From: Phocaeicola vulgatus
Lineage (GTDB): Bacteria > Bacteroidota > Bacteroidia > Bacteroidales > Tannerellaceae
Length of the DNA stretch: 64,000 nucleotides
Direction of reading: 5' to 3'
Assembly (NCBI GenBank): GCA_022009975.1
Contig: CP091733.1
Location: forward strand, 2,214,501-2,278,500
Below are positions 40,326 through 47,688 of the stretch, in pieces. The stretch's first letter is position 1. The number at the start of each line of letters is the position of its first letter. A program made the translations under genes and the position numbers. The notes beneath the pieces were generated by a model. That model saw only the letters and a list, made by a program, of their open reading frames with translations. It ran no database searches and had not been told where the DNA came from.

Positions 40326-40685
40326 TAACTATGGCACGGAAGAATATGGACATCTTGGTTGGTAATATCCTTGGTGATGCTACCATCCAGCCACAGGAGA
40401 AATGACAAGACAGATGTGACTTCCAAGGAGAAACAAAATTCTCCCCAAAGTTCTAAAAACAATAAGGTATCTAAAGAAGACCAATGGCAGCACTTCTCCT
40501 TCATCTGTTCAACTGAACTTGTGGGTAAGGTTCAAGCCATTGCCCACAAGGAAGGTTTCACTATTCGTTCCTTTATGGAATACGTTATGAAACAAGGTGT
40601 TGACGCTTATGAGTCGAAGTATGGTAAAGTCAAGAAATCAGAACAAAAGACATCAAGGAAGTCATGTAAAAATGTGTACGTGTAG
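40322..40685 (+). CDS. DUF3408-like ParB-type partner (one frameshift)
   Basis: The gene starts MITMARKNMDILVGNILGDA or at the ATG at 40331; frame is lost at the AAA run near 40407 and continues as NDKTDVTSKEKQNSPQSSKN and DQWQHFSFICSTELVGKVQA through EGFTIRSFMEYVMKQGVDAY. The C-terminal half looks like a ribbon-helix-helix DUF3408 protein, the common companion of ParA in Bacteroides conjugative elements. It is translationally coupled to parA. One base appears extra. Confidence 0.7.
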
Positions 40686-40762
40686 CTATGTATACATGAA
40701 TACGTTGATACATATACACATTGATACATGTACACACGTGGACGTGAATACATGTATATAAG
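40671..40762. repeat. Iteron-like repeats downstream of the parA partner
   Basis: ACATGAATACGTTGATACATATA, GATACATGTACACACG and GTGGACGTGAATACATG are clustered here. The first two match 39482-39560; the last recurs near 46869 and 47312. Confidence 0.7.
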
Positions 40763-40796
40763 AACAACATATAAATATTATCAAAAATAGAACGAC

Positions 40797-41295
40797 ATGA
40801 AAATGAAAAAGTATCTTTCAATCGCCATCCTTCTCATGCTGATGGCAACTCCTTTAGTATTCACCTCATGCGGTGGTGATGACCTTGTAGAGGGCATCGA
40901 GAACCAGGAACCAACCGCCGAAATATGGATTGAGCCATATCACATCAAAGGCGCATCCGTTGAAGAGGTGAAAAGTTACATGGCTTCCCGCATGAGCCAT
41001 TTCACCATGACCGAACAAGTGTCGGCAGGATGTGTGCAACTCGTTTACTCAGATAAAAGAACGGGAGCAGGTATTGTCTATAGTTTCTCTCTTGACAGGG
41101 CACTTTACTCCGTCATTGACACAGAATCTATTTCAAATGGGCATAATCCTTCGTTCATTGCAGCAGAGCTATGAGCTTGTTTCAGAACAATCCGGAGTTT
41201 ATTTGTTTTCGACAACGGATAAATCAACGGCAATAAGTATTATGCCGGTGAACAAGGATTTTGTCTATGTAAATTATGACTTTATCTCTCGATAA
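40797..41295 (+). CDS. Small lipoprotein (one frameshift)
   Basis: Signal and lipobox MATPLVFTSC then GGDDLVEGIENQEPTAEIWI. The frame is lost near 41168 and continues as SYELVSEQSGVYLFSTTDKS through VNKDFVYVNYDFISR, giving about 165 residues. It is probably a surface or periplasmic lipoprotein of the element with no identified role. A hairpin terminator follows at 41314. Confidence 0.65.
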
Positions 41296-41313
41296 ATGTA
41301 TCATAAAACTTGG

Positions 41314-41348
41314 ATGCCACCATTAGGAATTACCTGATGGTGGCTTTT
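41314..41348 (+). terminator. Terminator after the lipoprotein gene
   Basis: GCCACCAT (41314-41321) pairs with ATGGTGGC (41336-41343), followed by TTTTCT. Confidence 0.7.
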
Positions 41349-42056
41349 CTCTGAGAGTACAGCAAGGTTTCTCCTTGGAAGTTACCAGTTATAAGTTAAA
41401 TATCTTTCCTCTATTTTTGTGAAGAGCACATAAAACGTGAGCGTATCATCCTTATATATGTTCTTTTAAAAATACACGACCGCTAAGTTGCTCGTTTACA
41501 GATTGACATTTACTTCTTGTTCCTGCAGATTTTGGTTCCATCTATTCTGCTTCTCTTATAGTCATGGATTGGTAATGCTTGTCCTTTGCATCATGTTCCT
41601 CCTACTGCATACCTCTGCATACAGTTGCTTCCTCTGGCACTCATTGGTATATTCCATCGTTCCGTGTTGCCACATTCTTAAATGAGGTGTGGTTTTCGTG
41701 TCTTTCTTTGGGCTTGCTATTCTTGGAGCATTACCTCTTGCTTGAACTTTTAATGTATAGCCATCCTTTGCTCGAACCTCTGCTGTATTTTCTTGTCACC
41801 TTTTCGATTTGTATTTTCTGAACGAAGTTCCCACACTTAGTTTTTCCGCTGCGAAGTTAGTACAAGCCACATTGCTGCAAGTACCAGATGCCCTATTCTC
41901 AGAATTATTTCAAAAACTTTTTCGTCTGATACTCATCCATAAAACTTTTCTTGCCTGAAGGTGAAATAATTTGATAATTCCTTGCTTCTCATGTTTTCCT
42001 TGCCAACTCTTGAGGCATCGTAAAAAATAAATGTTTCACTTCTAAAAATTCAAATT
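41349..42056. other. Intergenic region with strong strand bias
   Basis: No convincing gene. From about 41490 to 41830 the plus strand is pyrimidine-rich, so the minus strand is purine-rich like a coding strand, but stops interrupt all its frames. It may be a decayed gene or a structured transcript. Confidence 0.4.
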
Positions 42057-42434
42057 ATGAAAAAGATGGAAAATACTTTCGCAGTAACAGGTTTCGTAGG
42101 TAAGGATGCAAGCATCTATCAGTTCTCAACCGCAAGCGTAGCTCGCTTCTCACTGGCTATTAGCCGAATCGAGAAGAACGGTGAAGAAAACACACGCACC
42201 TCAGCCTTCATGAATGTAGAGGCATGGCGCAAGAGCGAGAACACCTCGTCATTCGACCGCTTGGTCAAGGGAGCACTCCTTACTGTAGAGGGCTACTTCA
42301 AGCCTGAGGAATGGCAGGATGCAGAAGGTGTCAAGCATAGCCGAGTAATACTCGTGGCAACCAAGTTCTATGAAGCAGAAGAGAAGGAGGAAACTCCAGT
42401 ATCTCAGAGAACTAAGACCAAGAAGGATAAGTAA
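42057..42434 (+). CDS. ssb: Single-stranded DNA-binding protein
   Basis: A 125-residue OB-fold protein (NTFAVTGFVGKDASIYQF, FMNVEAWRKSENTSSFDRLV, ALLTVEGYFKPEEWQDAEGV, SRVILVATKFYEAEE) typical of the small SSBs carried by Bacteroides conjugative and mobilisable elements. It protects single-stranded DNA during replication or transfer. The tail is short and basic instead of the acidic DDDIPF-like tip of housekeeping SSB. A strong terminator follows. Confidence 0.88.
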   Translation: MKKMENTFAVTGFVGKDASIYQFSTASVARFSLAISRIEKNGEENTRTSAFMNVEAWRKSENTSSFDRLVKGALLTVEGYFKPEEWQDAEGVKHSRVILVATKFYEAEEKEETPVSQRTKTKKDK

Positions 42435-42452
42435 ATCCTTTTCTTTATAACG

Positions 42453-42476
42453 AGCGACCTTCGGGTCGCTTTTTTG
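42453..42476 (+). terminator. Terminator of ssb
   Basis: AGCGACC, TTCG loop, GGTCGCT, then a T tract: a classic UUCG-capped hairpin 20 bp after the stop. Confidence 0.9.
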
Positions 42477-42569
42477 TTACTTTTGAGTTTTTTCCTTGTA
42501 AAAAGGTTAAAAAGAAAGCAAAAATCAGATTTTCTTTAAGCTAATTGATGGATTTTGAAAAGAAATGAG

Positions 42570-42577
42570 TATTTTTG
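42570..42577 (+). promoter_or_regulatory. Probable -7 box of hipBA
   Basis: TATTTTTG, about 84 bp before the hipB-like ATG, matches TAnnTTTG. Confidence 0.5.
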
Positions 42578-42660
42578 CATTTATAAATATAAGTAGAATA
42601 TAATATATATCCTTATTGTTTGTCTAACTTATATTGTAGTATAAATTAAAATAACGAATT

Positions 42661-42969
42661 ATGATTGATTATTACGAGTATTCTATACCAGAATTGGTAA
42701 AACTTCTTGGTGCAAGATTCAAGGATTACCGTCTGCGTAGCAATATGACGCAGAAAGAGGTATCTGAACAATCGGGTATTACAATCACTACCATTCATAA
42801 GTTTGAGAATGGTACATCGGGCAATGTGTCGCTCGGCACCTTCCTTTTGCTGCTGAAGGCAATCGGTCAGATAGATGCGCTTGAAGAACTGATGCCGGAT
42901 TTACCGCCATCTGCATACCTTGTGAAGGAAGAAAAGAAAGTTCAACGAATTAGACATAAGAAGTCATGA
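42661..42969 (+). CDS. hipB: HipB-like antitoxin (XRE family)
   Basis: A 102-residue helix-turn-helix protein (LRSNMTQKEVSEQSGITITT, IHKFENGTSGNVSLGTFLLL). It overlaps the HipA-like start by 4 bp (ATGA), as in hipBA operons where HipB represses the operon and neutralises the kinase. The basic C-terminus (KKVQRIRHKKS) is typical. Confidence 0.87.
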   Translation: MIDYYEYSIPELVKLLGARFKDYRLRSNMTQKEVSEQSGITITTIHKFENGTSGNVSLGTFLLLLKAIGQIDALEELMPDLPPSAYLVKEEKKVQRIRHKKS

Positions 42970-44254
42970 TAGCAAGTTCTTTGAAAATAATGCTTTGGGA
43001 CAAGGAAATCGGTCGCTTGTCCTGGGATGCAAGGAGAGGCATTTCGTTTTTCGAGTATAATCCAGCTTTCCTTGGTGGAGGACTTGATCCGTTCCCACTT
43101 GTGGCTTCTGTCAAGTCACCTGCCAGCCGACGTCCTATCATGGGTGACAAGGAAACTAAGCTTTACCGCAAACTGCCTCCTTTTCTTGCAGACTCTTTGC
43201 CCGATGCTTGGGGTAACCAGGTGTTTGAGTGCTGGCGCATACAGAATGGCATTCGCAATCAGGAAATTACTCCGCTTGAAATTCTGTCGTTTATAGGTAA
43301 GCGAGGTATGGGAGCTTTGGAGTTTATCCCCGAATCCTCTGGCATCAGAAAGTCGGAAAAGCTGAATATGAAAGCATTGACAGATTTGGCCCAGAGAATA
43401 TTCGTTGAGCGTGAGAATGTAAAACTTATGCCAGACGAATCGCTGACCATGCAGTCGTTGATAGCTGTCGGAACATCAGCTGGCGGTCGCCAACCTAAGG
43501 CAATCATAGCGATAAATCCGAAAACGGGAGAAATCAGAAGCGGACAGATTGCCGGTCACAAGGGCTTTGATTATTGCATACTGAAGTTTGGCGATGCAGA
43601 ACGTTCGTCTGCAGAATTGGAAATGGCTTACTATAAAATGGCCATGGCTGCCGGTATAAACATGATGCCTTGCAAGATTATAGAGGTGGAAGGTCAGAAG
43701 CATTTCATTACACATCGTTTTGATCGTGATGAAGAACGCAAATTGCACATGCAGACATTGGCAGCTCTATATCCTGATGCCGACAGCTATGAAAGTTGCT
43801 GATGGTTTGTCGCAAGATGCGCCTACCGGAAAGCACCCAGGAGGAAATCTTTCGCAGAATGGTATTCAATATTCTTGCCAACAATACGGATGATCACAAC
43901 AAGAACTTCTCGTTCCTGATGGATGAAAGCGGTCAATGGCAACTTTCTCCGGCATACGATATGACTTATATCTTCAATGTCGGTGGTTTCCTTCCTGAGA
44001 AGATGCATTGTCTGATGATGCAGGGTAAACTTCAAGGTCAGACTCTTGAAGACGCTTTGGCTCTTGGCAAAGATAACGGTATCAGAAAGGCAGAAACCAT
44101 CATAAATGAGGTTGCTTCTGCCATTGGCCAATTCAGGCACTTTGCAGAAGAATGCGAAGTTAGTCAGCGTTGGATAGGTGCTGTAGAAACCACCCTTAAC
44201 AATCATCTGGCAGAGTGGGGATTGTTGGAACAAAGAAGAATGTTTCGTTCATAA
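42966..44254 (+). CDS. hipA: HipA-like serine/threonine kinase toxin (one frameshift)
   Basis: HipA kinases phosphorylate targets such as glutamyl-tRNA synthetase to cause dormancy. Visible blocks are the N-terminal barrel (ISFFEYNPAFLGGGLDPFPL), the hinge ADSLPDAWGNQVF, the ATP-binding GTSAGGRQPKAIIA, and the catalytic loop FNILANNTDDHNKNFSFL plus YDMTY. Frame is lost at 43791 (GAAAGTTG); one added A gives YEKLLMVCRKM and 430 codons. The key residues are present, so the kinase would be active if the frame is intact. Confidence 0.88.
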
Positions 44255-44457
44255 TTGGTGATACTATTTTTGAGAATGTGCGTGTAGAAAAGGCGTACAA
44301 AGGTAACTATCACCTTTTATGTGAAGTGGAAGGAAAAGAACGCAAATTCGTGATTACCAACAAGAAAGAAGAATATGCATTGATTGATAAGATAGGTATT
44401 GATAATTTAACTGACAAACAGTTGTGTTCGTTGGTCGAAACCTTCTTTGTAAGGTAA
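44215..44457 (+). CDS. Small protein overlapping the end of hipA
   Basis: An 80-residue frame starting at GTG 44215, overlapping the hipA end by 40 bp. The product (FIIGDTIFENVRVEKAYKGN, HLLCEVEGKERKFVITNKKE) looks like a compact beta-rich domain, unlike random frames. It may be a third component of the toxin-antitoxin operon or a detached C-terminal segment. No family recognised. Confidence 0.45.
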   Translation: MGIVGTKKNVSFIIGDTIFENVRVEKAYKGNYHLLCEVEGKERKFVITNKKEEYALIDKIGIDNLTDKQLCSLVETFFVR

Positions 44458-44479
44458 CAGACTTCGGATTTTTTTAGTA

Positions 44480-44543
44480 ACAATTGCCATTTTTGTGTCG
44501 AAATATTCATATTGGATATCCGCATACAAAAATGGCAATTATT
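44480..44543. terminator. Long inverted repeat after the hipBA operon
   Basis: ACAATTGCCATTTTTGT (about 44480-44496) and ACAAAAATGGCAATTATTGT (from 44526) form a 16-18-bp stem with a 29-base loop. It is likely a terminator or a remnant of a small inverted-repeat element. Confidence 0.5.
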
Positions 44544-44616
44544 GTTTGATTCTACTAAAACTTATATTTTTTTTGATTTTTTTCTTGCTACGAAAAAAGG
44601 TTGCATTCTCCCTTTC

Positions 44617-44624
44617 TACCTTTG
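44617..44624 (+). promoter_or_regulatory. -7 box of the tRNA array
   Basis: TACCTTTG lies 90 bp upstream of the first tRNA and is a perfect TAnnTTTG; it would drive the whole array. Confidence 0.6.
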
Positions 44625-44713
44625 CATCGTCAAAACAAAGATAGTGAAAGTCGAAGACATATCACCAAACTTGCTTGGGTGTTTTGCTGAGATTACAGCT
44701 TATCTTGTGTAAA

Positions 44714-44798
44714 GGAAGTATGGGTGAGCGGCTTAAACCAGCACACTGCTAACGTGCCGAACCGAAAGGTTCCGAAGGTTCGAATCCTTCTGCTTCCG
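44714..44798 (+). tRNA. tRNA-Ser (anticodon GCT)
   Basis: The acceptor arm GGAAGTA/TGCTTCC, anticodon loop CTGCTAA, a long variable arm (ACCGAAAGGT), T arm GAAGG-TTCGAAT-CCTTC and discriminator G fit a class II serine tRNA reading AGC/AGT. First tRNA of the array. Confidence 0.88.
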
Positions 44799-44804
44799 CA
44801 CATT

Positions 44805-44879
44805 GGCTCGTTAGCTCAGTTGGATCAGAGCACGACGCTACGAACGTCGGTGTCGGGAGTTCGAGTCTCTCACGAGTCA
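44805..44879 (+). tRNA. tRNA-Arg (anticodon ACG)
   Basis: The acceptor GGCTCGT/ACGAGTC, anticodon loop CTACGAA in stem GACG/CGTC and a standard D arm give a normal tRNA with discriminator A. ACG would be read as ICG if the host deaminates it. It follows the previous tRNA by 6 bp. Confidence 0.88.
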
Positions 44880-44886
44880 CAACATT

Positions 44887-44972
44887 GGAGGTTTGGCAGA
44901 GTTGGTCTATTGCACCGGTTTTGAAAACCGGCAGACGGCAATGTCTCAAAGGTTCGAATCCTTTAGCCTCCG
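44887..44972 (+). tRNA. tRNA-Ser (anticodon TGA)
   Basis: The acceptor GGAGGTT/AGCCTCC, anticodon stem CCGGT/ACCGG with loop containing TGA, a long variable arm and discriminator G identify a serine tRNA for TCN codons. Confidence 0.88.
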
Positions 44973-44978
44973 CAAACT

Positions 44979-45049
44979 TGCCCTATCGCATAACGGTAGT
45001 GCGGCAGATTCTGGATCTGCAAGTGGTGGTTCGATTCCATCTGGGGCAA
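44979..45049 (+). tRNA. tRNA-Gln (anticodon CTG)
   Basis: The acceptor TGCCCTA/TGGGGCA, anticodon stem GCAGA/TCTGC and loop TTCTGGA identify a glutamine tRNA (CAG). The D arm is short (CGCATAACGGTAGTGCG). Confidence 0.85.
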
Positions 45050-45058
45050 CATCAGTAA

Positions 45059-45131
45059 GGAGCTTTGGCAGACTTGGTGTATGTGCGGGACTGAAAATCC
45101 CGAAAACGTGGTTCGACTCCACGAGGCTCCA
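45059..45131 (+). tRNA. tRNA with Phe anticodon GAA
   Basis: The acceptor GGAGCTT/AGGCTCC, anticodon stem CGGGA/TCCCG with loop CTGAAAA (GAA) and T arm GTGG-TTCGACT-CCAC are all clear. The D arm is unusual for tRNA-Phe, so identity by anticodon is likely but aminoacylation is uncertain. Confidence 0.72.
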
Positions 45132-45140
45132 CTTAAAAAA

Positions 45141-45241
45141 TCGGGAGTGCTCCAGTGGCAACGAGGGTGGACTGGAGTTCCTTGAGCTTGCGAAAAATCC
45201 GCTGTCTGATGACTTCGTAGGTTCGAGTCCTACCTCCCGAA
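45141..45241 (+). tRNA. Odd 101-nt tRNA-like gene, anticodon uncertain (possibly GGA)
   Basis: The acceptor TCGGGAG/CTCCCGA and T arm GTAGG-TTCGAGT-CCTAC are perfect. The middle is long: a possible anticodon loop CTGGAGT (GGA, Ser) on an imperfect stem, then about 33 bases before the T arm, much longer than a normal class II variable arm. Discriminator A and the U1-A72 pair are not typical of serine tRNA. It may be a divergent tRNA or a decayed one. Confidence 0.5.
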
Positions 45242-45248
45242 CTCAACT

Positions 45249-45319
45249 TGCCCTATGGTATAATGGTAGCACAACAGGTTTTGGTCCTGTTAGCGAAGGT
45301 TCGATTCCTTCTGGGGCGA
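45249..45319 (+). tRNA. tRNA-Gln (anticodon TTG)
   Basis: The acceptor TGCCCTA/TGGGGCG (one G-U), anticodon stem ACAGG/CCTGT with loop TTTTGGT identify a glutamine tRNA (CAA). It closely resembles the CTG tRNA at 44979. Confidence 0.88.
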
Positions 45320-45333
45320 CAAGTAAAATAAAC

Positions 45334-45405
45334 AACCCCATGGTGTAATTGGTAGCATGCCAGATTTCGGTTCTGGAGGTGGTGGTTCGAATCCATCTGG
45401 AGTTT
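45334..45405 (+). tRNA. Gln-like tRNA body with Arg anticodon TCG
   Basis: The D arm (ATGGTGTAATTGGTAGCAT) and overall shape match glutamine tRNAs, but the anticodon loop is TTTCGGT in stem CCAGA/TCTGG, i.e. TCG reading CGA (Arg). The acceptor AACCCCA/TGGAGTT has one mismatch. Identity is therefore ambiguous. Confidence 0.6.
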
Positions 45406-45409
45406 ATCT

Positions 45410-45483
45410 GGAGTTTGTAGCTCAGTTGGTAGAGTGCCAGGTTGTGGCTCTGGTGGTCGTGGGTTCGATCCCCATCAAACTCC
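45410..45483 (+). tRNA. tRNA-His (anticodon GTG)
   Basis: The acceptor GAGTTTG/CAAACTC, the extra 5' G pairing with discriminator C as in histidine tRNAs, and anticodon loop TTGTGGC in stem CCAG/CTGG. Confidence 0.9.
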
Positions 45484-45488
45484 CAAAT

Positions 45489-45560
45489 GCTTCAATAGCA
45501 CAGTGGTAGTGCAGCTCACTTGTAATGAGCAGGTCGTAGGTTCGAATCCTACTTGTAGCT
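45489..45560 (+). tRNA. tRNA-Thr (anticodon TGT)
   Basis: The acceptor GCTTCAA/TTGTAGC (one mismatch), anticodon loop CTTGTAA in stem GCTCA/TGAGC and T arm GTAGG-TTCGAAT-CCTAC. Last tRNA of the array. Confidence 0.82.
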
Positions 45561-45568
45561 CTACATAA

Positions 45569-45612
45569 GAAAGGCTTCTCTTCAGGCAGTTTTGCTTGAA
45601 AAGAAGCCTTTC
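45569..45612 (+). terminator. Terminator after the tRNA array
   Basis: GAAAGGCTTCT (45569-45579) and AGAAGCCTTTC (45602-45612) form an 11-bp stem with an inner TTCA/TGAA extension, directly after the last tRNA. Confidence 0.8.
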
Positions 45613-45668
45613 AGCTTTCTTGTAAGACGAAGTCTCGTTGATGTTCGTTCATAATCCCTCCTTTATCC

Positions 45669-46081
45669 TTACACAAAGTTCAGAATAGATTTGAGCCTGT
45701 CCTGTACCTTGTTTAGCACCTGGATGGTGTCTTCGTTATTCTTATCCTTCTTGTTTTCAAGAAGAATAATAGCTTTCTTTATCAGCTTGCAGTCCTCTAT
45801 GGATAAAGGCATTTCAGTGATAGAATAATCTGGATCAGCGTATCTGTAGTATATTCTATCATAAACTTCGATAGGAGCATTATAGCCCAGTTTGTCAGAT
45901 CTCATAATCTGTATGTCCATCTGAACAGTTCTGGCGCATACTCCTTTGGTGATTCCCTCCATGTCGTAGAGTGCATCGCTACATGCCTCCACAAGATCAT
46001 CGAGAGTCCATCTTCTATATCTGTTTCTCAAACAGTTGTCTATAGTTTGTACCTTATTAAGGCATTCTTATTTGCTGGCAT
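45669..46081 (-). pseudogene. N-terminal fragment of a WYL-type regulator (one frameshift)
   Basis: The start at 46081 reads MPANKNALIRYK and, after an added base near 46050, TIDNCLRNRYRRWTLDDLVE through KGVCARTVQMDIQIMRSDKL and GYNAPIEVYDRIYYRYADPD. This is the winged-helix front part of WYL regulators common in Bacteroides. The frame ends after about 137 residues (KVQDRLKSILNFV) before the WYL domain, so the gene is truncated. A short DNA-binding remnant could still act as a repressor. Confidence 0.65.
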
Positions 46082-46560
46082 AGTTCTTTCATTTAAACGT
46101 AAAAAATGGTTGGATTTCATCCAACTTTTTCTCGTCATGTCAGAGCAGATGCAAGCAGTTGACTAAAAAGAAAAAGTTGGATTCTCCCGGCAAGGAAACT
46201 CCAACTCTTCTATATTTTCAGTATTCTCTGTGGGGCGTGCTGCTATGATGCCCGATAGAAATAACTATGCGAATAATGATGTGGGAATCCTATACCGGTT
46301 GTATCTGTTGTACTTGATGTATGTACATAACTATTCCGTTCAAAGCGTCGATAACTCTGAACGAATGATTGTGATGTTATGTGCATATAAAGTCTCATTC
46401 CGTATAGGATTTTTCTTGTTTCTTTTATTTCTTTGTCAAATTTGTGTGCAAAGGTACAAAAATGAAACGAAATCTTTTTGCGTAGTCGTTATAAAATGGT
46501 ATGAACATGCAATATTTATATAAAATGTAGTGGCCTTGCTCATTATATAAGTCTTTATAA
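46082..46560. other. Intergenic region with two hairpins
   Basis: No supported gene. GTTGGAT/ATCCAAC at 46109-46125 followed by TTTTT is a probable terminator, and AGTTGGA/TCCAACT near 46170-46206 is a related second hairpin. The rest is A/T-rich, leading into the first structured-RNA unit. Confidence 0.5.
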
Positions 46561-46565
46561 TGCTT

Positions 46566-46793
46566 TGCCCCACACCATGAAGGATGCTACTGGAGTTCCA
46601 CCTGAAAGACTTTGCATTTATGTCAGCAGAGCGTGACGTAAGAGCAAAATCATTCAGCAGGAAGGTACACCACGAAACGACATACGGTATCTTACAAACT
46701 GAGTAGGTTGGACGCAAGCGGTTCCCACTTATTCAGTTTGACACTACTGCATGTCCATTCGTCGGGAAGGTGCACTGGCTCACAGCAACATCC
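46566..46793. ncRNA. Structured RNA candidate, unit 1
   Basis: Begins GCCCCACACCATGAAGGATG; the outer helix is GGATG (46582-46586) with CATCC (46789-46793). Inside are a TTATGTCA/TGACGTAA hairpin (about 46617-46640) and a long hairpin at 46696-46739 (AAACTGAGTAGG.../...CTTATTCAGTTT). Unit 2 repeats this with changes that keep the pairing. Strand is not certain; a reading frame on the minus strand looks accidental. Confidence 0.6.
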
Positions 46794-46860
46794 TCCCTTT
46801 CTCCTTTTATAATATATAGGCTTTCTCTTATAATCATCTTGGCTATTCTTGATAATTTAA

Positions 46861-46930
46861 TGTATTCATGTGGACGTGAATATGTATATACATGTTTTAG
46901 TGTGTACTTGTGTACATGAATACACTTTGA
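46861..46930. repeat. Iteron-type leader of unit 2
   Basis: TGTATTCATGTGGACGTGAAT, GTGTACTTGTGTACATGAAT and ACACTTTGAAACCTTAT; repeated at 47305-47375 and related to the repeats around parA. Confidence 0.7.
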
Positions 46931-46999
46931 AACCTTATATGATAATGAATGTCAGCCTTTTGTGTTTTATACTTCTTGGGAAATATAGTTGTAATACTT

Positions 47000-47226
47000 C
47001 GCCCCACACCATGAAGGATGCCACTGGAGTTCCACCTGAAAGACCTCGCATTTATGTCAGCAGAGCGTGACGTAAGTGCAAAGTCCTTCAGCAGGAAGGT
47101 ACACCACGAAGCGACATACGGTATCTTACAAACTGAGTAGGTGGGACGCAAGCGGTTCCCACTTATTCGGTTTGACACTACTGCATGTCCATTCGTCGAG
47201 AAGGGCACTGGCTCACAGCAACATCC
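47000..47226. ncRNA. Structured RNA candidate, unit 2
   Basis: About 90 percent identical to unit 1. The outer helix GGATG (47016-47020)/CATCC (47222-47226) and the hairpin at 47130-47173 are retained; TCAGTTT of unit 1 is TCGGTTT here, which still pairs by G-U. CGAAGCGACATAC (from 47107) can also pair long-range with GCATGTCCATTCG (from 47183). No supported protein. Confidence 0.62.
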
Positions 47227-47304
47227 TTCAATTTCCCTCCCTTTCACCTTTATAATATATTTATTTTCATTTTGCCATCATTCTGAATAATTCCGTTGTT
47301 TTAA

Positions 47305-47375
47305 TGTATTCATGTGGACGTGAATACATATGTCCGTGTGTTAATGTGTACTTGTGTACATGAATACACTTTAAA
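47305..47375. repeat. Iteron-type leader of unit 3
   Basis: Repeats the 46861-46930 block (TGTATTCATGTGGACGTGAAT..., GTGTACTTGTGTACATGAATA...) with few differences. Confidence 0.7.
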
Positions 47376-47443
47376 GCCTCATACGATAATGAGAGTAGCT
47401 TTTTATCAACATAATGACGAGACATCTTATAATGCTCAGCCCC

Positions 47444-47617
47444 ACACCATAGTCCCATAGGCATTAACAGTTTGTCATAAAGTTATTCTTACGCAGGTCG
47501 ATTGTATCGACTTACGAAAGAATAACACTCTGCCAAAGGCACGACAAGAACATTCCTCCATGCCTTAGTCAGAAGGTGTCAGGCAAAACTAAACACTTTG
47601 CTCGGCACGTTCTTCCT
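47444..47617. ncRNA. Structured RNA candidate, unit 3 (different core)
   Basis: Shares the leader and the opening GCCCCACACCAT with units 1 and 2 but then differs. GTTATTCTT (47482-47490) pairs with AAGAATAAC (47518-47526) around an inner TCGAT/ATCGA stem; AGGCAT (47459) pairs with ATGCCT (47560); AAGAAC pairs with GTTCTT further out. No coding frame is convincing. Confidence 0.5.
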
Positions 47618-47688
47618 TTGTCATTTTGGAGAGTTCTCTAATTGTCATACCGGCTGTTGATGCTTAGGACTATTCCCACCCAGCTGTT

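Noticed and set aside
41488..41821. Plus-strand hydrophobic frames after the lipoprotein gene
   Set aside because: Composition follows the pyrimidine bias of the region (Phe, Leu, Ser, Cys-rich); no ribosome binding site or family likeness.
46436..47247. Minus-strand reading frames across the repeated units, with a shared SADINA(K/R)SFRWNSS stretch
   Set aside because: They exist only because the RNA-like units are repeated; base changes between copies preserve hairpin pairing rather than codons, and no start signal precedes them.
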